Both the position numbers and the translations under genes were made by a program. Below, one piece after another: positions 56,827-64,000 of a stretch of 64,000 nucleotides of DNA (position 1 is its first letter; each line of letters opens with the position of its first letter). The stretch spans positions 42,831,934 to 42,895,933 of the forward strand of contig OX104127.1 in the NCBI GenBank assembly GCA_944470555.2, in the 5' to 3' direction. The stretch is from Heterobilharzia americana. Its lineage: Eukaryota > Platyhelminthes > Trematoda > Strigeidida > Schistosomatidae. Below the pieces are notes generated by a model, which saw only the letters and a program-made list of their open reading frames with translations, searched no databases and was not told the origin of the DNA.

Positions 56827-57162
56827 CTATGTCAATGTCTATACCTATTTTAGTCCTGGTATATGCTAAGTTTTTACAGTACCTTTCCAAATGTAGTAAA
56901 GTATTTATTTCAACTGTAAGGTTTTGGACTTTGAAAAATCAAGTAAATTGAACTAGTAACCCATTTTCATAATTTTTTAATGAGGTTGAAGTAAGTGGAA
57001 CATTTGCATAGGTAGAATTTTCATCTAATTAATTCAACATAAAAATAAGTCAAATTATTGGTATAATCTTTTTTTAATTTATTCATCAGTAAATGTAATT
57101 GTATTTATTTTACACAGATTTTATTATTTAATATACAATTGATATGTATACTTTTGAAATAG
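56827..57162. other. No gene seen
   Basis: AT-rich DNA; nothing recognised. Confidence 0.3.
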
Positions 57163-57590
57163 TGGAGAATATTTGTAGTTCAGTTGGATGATCTTGGTTG
57201 TATTGTGTTCTCTGAGATAGGTTGTTTAATCGTGAAACTTTCATTATCTTGCTAGGCGACATCATCAGTACTAACTTCAATATGAAGTGAGCTGTCAGTA
57301 TCCCTATGTCAGTGATTTGGTAGCTTGCCTTGACAAACTGGCTCTTGACTTGTTGTCTCCTTTGATGGTTGCGTCATTCACTGAGTAGATTTTCTTATTG
57401 GCTAACAACAATCAAAGGAGACAACCAATCACAAACCAGTTTGTCATAGTCAGCTACCGAATCATTCACCGAGAGATACTGACAACTCACTCGATACTGA
57501 AGCTGGTACTGATGATGTTGTCTAGAAAGATGATAAAAGTTCCATGATTAAACAACTCAGCTCAGAGAACACAATACAACCAAGAACATG
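57163..57590. mobile_element. Long fold-back element, copy 3
   Basis: The arms (57163-57388 and about 57398-57590) are imperfect inverted repeats of about 200 bp with a small loop (TAGATTTTCTTATTGG). The left end shows AGTGGAGAATATTTGTAG and GTTGTATTGTGTTCTCTGAG; the right arm mirrors CTCAGAGAACACAATACAAC. It includes an inner palindrome (TTGTCTCCTTTGATGG/ATCAAAGGAGACAACC) that the 26.0- and 43.7-kb copies have lost. No transposase. Confidence 0.75.
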
Positions 57591-57679
57591 ATGTGTATGC
57601 TAATTATTTTTAATATATCCCTATGAGTTTGTTAAAGATTGTAGTAGAATGATATTTTTACCCATTTATGATCCTTTAC

Positions 57680-58160
57680 TTTTTTCACAGGAAATAGAAG
57701 TGATGGCTTCCTGTGTGACTGACTGCTTGTTTCACTTTCTTTCTACTACTAATATTACCAACAACATGTTTAATGGAGATACTTGGTGGTCGCATACGAT
57801 ATGCAGGAACTTCTGGAATTAGTTTCTATGCTTCTTCATTGAAATATCCTATTTCATGTTATTTATTACTATGCACTGCGTAAACTCGATCCAATAATCT
57901 TTGCAATTTGGTCATGAAGCAAGTGGATTTATCCAAGTGGTGTACACAGAGTGATATCAGGTGTTTGAAGACACTTTGTATGAAAAAGTGAACTTTGGTT
58001 TATTGCGTACTGGCACTTCTCATTAGGATGTATCTGCAACTTCATAGGGATCTAACTTCTGCTGATGGATTAGAACATATGTTGTTCGCTAAAACAGTCA
58101 ATGACATTATCACTGAGAAATTCAGGTCTCGACTGATCTTCTAGGGGACTGAAATGAATT
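57680..58160 (-). pseudogene. Unrecognised coding-like remnant
   Basis: Minus-strand frames show long protein-like runs with few stops: PMKLQIHPNEKCQYAINQSS and TLCTPLG, then IHLLHDQIAKIIGSSLRSA, and in a neighbouring frame KLIPEVPAYRMRPPSISIKH and KKVKQAVSHTGSHHFYFL. I recognise no family. It could be a decayed transposon ORF or a pseudogene. Confidence 0.3.
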
Positions 58161-58687
58161 TCTTGGAATTGCAGATAAGCACTTCTGAAAAGATTCTGAC
58201 TTATGTATTTCTTCTTCTGTAACAGTGAAGATTATGAGCTAATCTTGGTGTTATGAAGCATAAACTTATCAGTTATATCAACTAATCAACCCTAAAATAG
58301 TTTTAGTAATTTGATTATATTGCATGAAATACTGGATGATTATCTCTCTTAGATAAAAGAAAAATCAGATTAGTTGTAAGATATGACATTCTTTCAATTT
58401 GATAAAATAAACGGATTGATTCACTTAGAGATTACTTTTTCCTTCATTGCAACCAGGCATAACAGATTTATCAAATTCTATATTCTTTAATTCTATCTGA
58501 TTGAACTATTTATACAGTTGTTCTTATTATAATCCATTTTAAAAAAAAATATTGGATTGTAAATAATTTATGTAAGAGGATTATTAATATATAGTTCGTT
58601 GTAATAAGATATGAAATATATGTCTGAAACATATATTATGTTTCAAGATATACACAATAACAATCTGAAAAAAGTTATTCTACATTC
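58161..58687. other. No gene seen
   Basis: AT-rich DNA; nothing recognised. Confidence 0.3.
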
Positions 58688-58926
58688 CAAGTTGTTATTC
58701 ATCGAAGACTGACATCAGTTGGAGGAACAAAGGAAACCTGGGAGCACTGGACAGCTGTTTCGTCCGACTAGTATGGGACTCCTCAGCAGTGCGCACCCAC
58801 AACCCCACCAGCAGGGATCGAACCCGCGACCTTCAGGTTCCGCGACCAGCGCGTTACCATTGAGCCACTGGGTTTCCTTTGTTCCTCCAACTGATGTCAG
58901 TCTTCGATGAATAACAACTTGAAATA
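58688..58926. mobile_element. SINE-B with fold-back ends
   Basis: Minus-orientation tail and core (B box seen as GGGATCGAACCC, A-box region as TTACCATTGAGCCACTGGGT), then, immediately at the A-box side, a plus-orientation tail end (TTTCCTTTGTTCCTCCAACT). The outer 50 bp are perfect or nearly perfect inverted repeats. Confidence 0.8.
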
Positions 58927-59596
58927 ATTCCAAATCTCCACAACCCCTCAAAATTTATTCTTTATTCATTTGCCAGTTTATTAAAATATCGAAATTCAAA
59001 AATTAGTTATCCGTTTTTGCAAAGATACATTTATGTTGATCAGTATGCATTGAAGAATCATTCTTGTGTAGAGAATAACTCGCAAAAAGTAGAAATCTGT
59101 ATTAATACAGTGTTTGTACAATAATCTATTTACTTTTATCCCAAAAATACCAAGATATTTTTTCCTCTCATAGGTGAGATATTTCTGTTCAAATGATTTG
59201 CAATTATAACTTGAGTAATAGTGACCTAACCGTATACATTTATAATATTTGTCTATAAATGTTGTCCAGTACGGTTAGGGATCACGATAATCACCAGTAT
59301 TATAACCTCCACGTTTCAACTGAACTATAAAATGTTTTTTGTATTGATCAAATATAAACTATTCACTATCATAAAATAGATGTGCTTCCCTAATTCAGTA
59401 TGTAACTGTCTACTCATATGTTATTTTGTTAATTACATATCATTGTGAAACACTTGATGTTCGAAAAGCTACAAGTGTTTTCTAACTATCTGATAAACAT
59501 TTCCTTCGAATTGTTAAACTTTGTAATACTGCTATGAATAACTGTTGTTAATGATGAAAAAAGTGAAGGCCATTGAGATAAACTAGTGATAAGCGA
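58927..59596. other. No gene seen
   Basis: AT-rich DNA; nothing recognised. Confidence 0.3.
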
Positions 59597-60390
59597 ATAT
59601 TATTATTATTATTTGTCCCTTGGGTTCCTAATGAAACATACGGCTTCAGTAGCACTTCTCCAATACTCTCTGTTTTCTGAAATCTTTTGAACCTGTGTCC
59701 ACGACAGCCCACAAGCCCTCATTTCCTCCTCACACCATCTCCTCCATATCACCCTCACCTCGAACAACCAACTCGTCGCTTCCCATCTGGGTTAAACTCG
59801 ACTGTCTCGCCTGACTCGTGATGTCCCCAGTCGGCCTTCTCACTGTATGCCAAACCCAACCTAATGCATCTCCACTTCCTTCCAGTGCATATTTATTGAG
59901 CGATGGGTTCCTGCTTCGTTGATTTGTCACCAGCAAGCCAGCCAGAGTTCCTTCTTGCTTATTCTCACTGTTCTTGCCATCCATCTGATCTTCATTATGG
60001 AGCCAGTGTAGGCAGTTGTTGATGAATGTGTGTAGTTTGTTGGAAATCCCTTTCGTAATGCGCCCAGTCTCTGAACCACCACATAGAAGCACTGACTTGA
60101 CTGTCATTGGTGTTGTTCATGCTTTATGCTCAGTGTAGAAGATTTCCACACTGTTTTCAGGTTAATGAACACCTGTCTTGCTGTCTTTCTGATCCTGACT
60201 TGCTTTGACATCCTCGTCTGTGCCTGTGTTGCCTGTAGTTGAAATAGTGCTGACTAGATAGGTGTAGGTGAAAGAGAGTACTTGCTTTAAGTTTCTGCCG
60301 TTGATGGTGATTGGAGCTTTCTGTTGTTGGTGGTGTTGGTTGGGTATCTTCATGTCACCTCTGTCTTCTCTATATTCACTTGAAGTCCCG
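59597..60390 (-). mobile_element. RTE-clade 3' half
   Basis: From the (TAA)n tail and TTGGGTTCCTAATGAAACAT to the TEVMKIP block, where it stops abruptly at GACTTCAAGTGAATATAG-type sequence. ORFs contain GISNKLHTFINNCLHWLHNE, placing it in the same subfamily as the inverted pair at 33.6-36.4 kb. Confidence 0.85.
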
Positions 60391-61808
60391 GATTAGGGAA
60401 TAGAAACTACGAAACTAACATTCCAAATGTAAGAAAGGAGGTCTCAAACATTTGTGGATTTGAATTTTTGGTGATGTAGAATTTATTTTTCTGTGAGGGA
60501 TGAAGGAGTAAGTTATCGAAGTATATACCGTTCGGTTGATACAACTGTCATATACAAGTTGGGTGGGATAAGATTGCCAATTAAAAGTTTGTACATTATT
60601 TTACGGTAACCAAAGTGAATGATTTGATGAGGAAATTATGCACAAAATAACAAAAATACTGTTTAAAAATTAAATTGGGAATTTGGTTAATTGGTAGGTT
60701 GCATAATAATCAGTAAGAAGAATAGATTGTCAATGAGTGGTCAATTGTTGACTCCAAGGATACGAGAATAGTAAAATACAAAGGAGTAAGAATTTATCCA
60801 AATAGATTATAGGAAAATATCAATTACATATTGCCTGTAAGTGTTAAATAAGTGTAAATATTATTATCAAAGTAAGTGTATAGCTTGTAATAAACCTCTT
60901 TCTTTGCACTGATTTCAGCTGTTTAAAACGAAAGTCAAAAGTTTCTACCAAACACGAAAAAAGCATTCCTATAAAATGGGTTAGATTAGATTCGATGGAG
61001 TATATCGATTTCAGTTAATCATCTACAATAAGTTATTTCCCAGTACCAAACCAACTTTTAGATATAAACCTTTTGTTTTGTTTGTCTTTTAATTGAACGT
61101 TATGAAATGGTCTTGAAAATAAGAAGATAAACCTACCCAGTGGTTTATTCAGTATGTCTAACTCCAAAGAAACAGTTTCATTAGTCAATGTATATAAAGT
61201 AAAGAATTTTAAGAAACTTGTCTTAATTTCTTGAACTTAATATTAGTCGAAAGAAAGTAGACAGCATGAAGTTTCTTAGAAGTTATCCTTACAGTATCTT
61301 TATGTTTGTAAAAGTTAGCATGTCTGGATAAACATTTCATTAGATAACAATTTCTTGTTTAAAAAAAGGAAACTCAGCAGCTCATTTTGTTTTCCAATAA
61401 ACTTTGTCTTTTGATCTTCATCTAAATTTATTTTCATTGATATACCTGAAAAAGTCACATAAGTGTTTAGTTCTTCCTTTTTTTTGTTTGTTAAGAAATT
61501 TTGATTGATGAACTTTTGAACTTGAGGATTAAAAGTTGATTTGTATAGATTTAATAAGTTGAACATTGAGCAAATGATTTGTGAAACATATATATATTAA
61601 TGGAAATCTTTTAACTTGATGTAATACATCGATTGGATTGGTATCATTTATACATTGGCAACTGAATTCTAAATCAGTTATTATTTCTTCTAGAAGATCA
61701 TTTTGAAATATGATTTTAAACCCTGATGATAATAAATAAAAGGAAAATTTATTGTACTCTTTTGAGGAAGAAGGTTTTATGATAATGTAAAAATTATGCT
61801 TTTCAAGT

Positions 61809-61857
<49 letters not shown>

Positions 61858-62251
61858 GTGACTACATTCCAAATCCTACTTTTCAATTAAGGTATAATAG
61901 TGAGGGGGACTATGCATTCAGAGATATGAGAATTTTCTTATTTGTCAACTAATTCAAAAGTATTTTTCATAACATAGTTGAAAGTATCCATTTAAAATTG
62001 TTATAACATTTGTATTGCTTATATTTTACCATTCAGTGGTACTTTGAGTTCGATATATATTAAAGACTATTTGAAATATCTATCCTGGTTGGTTTATCTT
62101 AAAGCTTATTTCTGTTGGATTCAATTTGCCAGTATGTTTGAAGGTTTCGTTCTCATCGTAAATTAATAGTATATTAATTCAACCTGGTTAAAATTAGTTG
62201 CCTGAATACAGTAATCTTCATCCATGAAACAGTAGACAATAGGTTCTAAAG
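60391..62251. other. AT-rich stretch with a doubtful minus ORF
   Basis: (TA)n at 61811-61854. The 83-codon minus ORF at 61315-61566 is hydrophilic (KINLDEDQKTKFIGKQNEL) and protein-like, but no family, start context or splice site supports it. Confidence 0.35.
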
Positions 62252-62271
62252 TAATTGCATCTTATCTTAAT

Positions 62272-63527
62272 TATTATTATTATTAGTCCTTTGGGTTCCT
62301 AGTGGAACATAGGGCTTCAGTAGCACGTCTCCAGTTAACTCTGTTCTCTGAGATCTGTTGAACCTGGTTCCACCACAGCCCACAACCTCTCATTTCCTCC
62401 TCGCACCATCTCCTCCATGTCACCCTTGCCTCGGACAACCAGCTCGTCGCTTCCCATCAGGATTCCACTTGAGAGTCTGGCCTGACGCGTGATGTCTCCA
62501 GTCGGCCTTCTCAGTATATGCCCAATCCACCTCCACTTCCTTCCAGTGCATATTTGTTGGGTGATAGGTTCTTGGTTGGTTCGTTCCCAGAGCTCCTTGT
62601 TGCTTATTCTTATTATTCTGGCCATCTGATCTTCAGTAGCGAGCGTAAGCAGTTGTTGATGAGTGTCTGTAGTTTATTGGAAATCCCTTTCGTGACGCGC
62701 CAAGTTTCTGAACCATACAGAAGCACTGAGTTGACGTTGGTGTTGAAAATCCAGATATTGTTCCACATGCTGAGTGCAGAAGATCTCCACACTGTTTTCA
62801 GGCTAGTGAACGCCTGTCTTGCTGTATTTCCGATTCTAACTTTGACATCCTCGTCTGTGCCTGTGTTGCTCGTAGTTGAAACAGTGCTGCCTAGATAGGT
62901 GAAGGAGGTTACTTCCTTTAAGTTTCTCCTGTTGATGGTGACTGGAGTTTGTTGTTGTTGTTGTTGGAGTTGTTGGTGCGGTATCTTCATCACTTCTGTC
63001 TTCTCTATATTCACTTGAAGTCCCATCTTCGCTGCCTCCTCTATCAACTTGTTAGTTTTTGCCTGCAGATCTTCAAGTTTATGTGACATCAGGCACAAGT
63101 CATCGGCGAAATCCAAGTCTTCTGGGTTCTTTTCCGCAGCCCAGCCACTGTATCCCCCTCTTCTCACAGCTCCCCACTGTTTGCTGTATGATCCAGTTGA
63201 CCACAATCAGGAATATCATGGGTGATAGTAGTTGGCAGCCTTATTTCACTCCTGTCTTCACTTCACTTCAAAAGCATCACTGAGCTTCCCATTGTGAATT
63301 ACCTGGCATGTGGCATCTTCATATAGTTGTTGAATGAGGTTGATAAATGTTTGTGGTATTCCGTGGTATTGAAGCAGTTTCCAAATTACTTCTCGGTCGA
63401 CGCTGTCAAAGGCCTTTTCAAAGTCGATAAAGTTGAGGTAGAGAGCTGATTGCCATTCTATGCTCTGTTCTATGATGATGCGAAGCGTTGCAATTTGGTC
63501 CGCACATGATTTGTACTTCGTGAAGCC
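62272..63527 (-). mobile_element. RTE-clade insertion in a probable intron, with target duplication
   Basis: The minus-strand frame shows RT motif A (FIDFEKAFDSVDREVIWKLL), GIPQTFINLIQQLYE, then motif C in the 197-codon ORF 63206-62613 (DLDFADDLCLMSH), Gln-rich repeat, YLGSTVSTT, LYGSETWRVTKGISNKLQT and, in a second ORF (62625-62335), ISNKELWERTNQEP and KWRWIGHILRRPTGD. It is 5'-truncated just upstream of motif A. Flanks AATTGCATCTTATCTTAAT (62253-62271) and AATTACATCTTATCTTAAT (63528-63546) form a 19-bp duplication with one mismatch. The best-preserved RT palm in the window. Confidence 0.9.
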
Positions 63528-63546
63528 AATTACATCTTATCTTAAT

Positions 63547-63600
63547 AAATACTCATTTTTATACATTATAATTACTATTTTTTTTTTGTGTTTTCAACAG
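63547..63600 (+). promoter_or_regulatory. 3' splice site with polypyrimidine tract
   Basis: Line-up of ATTACTATTTTTTTTTTG, then TGTTTTCAACAG ending at 63600, directly before a long open frame. A standard U2-type acceptor. Confidence 0.7.
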
Positions 63601-64000
63601 CTACCTATAAAAAACGTGACGAAAGTAAAATTTCATATTCTGAACCAACTTCATACAATCAACAACCATTACAATCTCAATCTGGTGTCCGTTTTGTACA
63701 AAAAAATGAAAATTCAACTGAATTAGCTAGTTCAGATACGGCTAAAAGCTATTTCCCTTTAAAAGAAGATCATATTCAGAATCAGTTGAAATCTTCCACT
63801 ATTGGTGATAAAAGTAGACATACAAGTGAAAACATCAAAGACGAAGTTGATGACGAGAAGAAAATGAGTATTGATTACAAAAGTGACAGTTCAGAAACAA
63901 AGAAGTTTGATAAAAAGGAAGTCAACATCAGTCGATTAGGACGTTGCCGTCAGAAATGTAGAAATAAATGTGCAGCATGTCTTAAACGTATCAAATTACC
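63601..64000 (+). CDS. Internal or terminal exon of an unrecognised host gene (partial)
   Basis: Starting after the acceptor AG, the frame that begins at 63603 stays open for 132 codons to the window edge, which is improbable by chance in DNA this AT-rich. The intron would be phase 1 (two bases complete a split codon). The peptide is hydrophilic and rich in Ser, Lys, Asp and Glu (SIDYKSDSSETKKFDKKEV), suggesting a disordered segment. It then turns basic and cysteine-rich: RCRQKCRNKCAACLKRIKLP, with a CX3CX3CX2C spacing from codon 115. The cluster could bind zinc or be a palmitoylated juxtamembrane stretch; I cannot assign a family. No other exon of this gene was found in the window. Confidence 0.75.

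Noticed and set aside
61315..61566. Minus-strand exon or small gene
   Set aside because: Hydrophilic 83-codon ORF without start context, splice signals or recognisable motif; opposite in strand to the only supported gene.

Overview
The window is AT-rich eukaryotic DNA from a blood fluke. I infer Schistosoma or a close relative from three things: tRNA-derived SINEs carrying type I hammerhead ribozymes, as in the schistosome Sm-alpha family; RTE-clade retrotransposons with trinucleotide (TAA)n tails; and Penelope-like GIY-YIG endonuclease remnants together with a Merlin-type transposase remnant. No bacterial gene organisation is present. Almost every ATG-initiated ORF is short and lies inside a repeat.

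Layout. 1-3.3 kb: two decayed Penelope-like endonuclease tails around a partial hammerhead SINE. 3.5-4.2 kb: two other tRNA-derived SINE families (here called SINE-B and SINE-C). 5.1-8.2 kb: Merlin transposase remnant, RTE fragments, hammerhead SINEs. 10.7-12.2 kb: a near-identical 0.5-kb inverted duplication. 13.7-16.8 kb: a head-to-head hammerhead SINE pair, SINE-C and a long RTE fragment. 17.8-22.8 kb: RTE fragments, SINE-B, a third Penelope tail and a fold-back hammerhead SINE. 22.8-25.9 kb: mostly unique DNA plus the tail of a second, different non-LTR element. 26-30.5 kb: a fold-back element, nested hammerhead SINEs and RTE fragments. 32-39 kb: SINE-B cluster, an inverted RTE pair, SINE-C, and an inverted pair of dimeric hammerhead SINEs. 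39.4-51.5 kb: scattered SINEs, one RTE copy and fold-back elements. 52.6-55.5 kb: the most complete RTE copy, with 5' UTR and both ends of the endonuclease domain but an internally deleted endonuclease. 56-63.5 kb: more RTE copies, a long fold-back element and SINE-B.

The only convincing host coding sequence is the last 400 bases. A pyrimidine-rich 3' splice site ending in AG at 63600 opens a continuous reading frame to the window edge, with a Cys cluster near the end. An RTE copy with a clear target-site duplication sits 54 bases upstream of that splice site. The preceding DNA is therefore probably intron or intergenic sequence of that plus-strand gene.

Two patterns stand out. Hammerhead SINE units (about 315-325 bp) occur in both linear orders and as partial head-to-tail dimers, as expected of a tandem or circular RNA intermediate. 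Copies from three unrelated tRNA-derived SINE families, and also RTE copies, are repeatedly arranged head-to-head as palindromes. All matches were made by eye; family names rest on recognised motifs and were not confirmed by database search.
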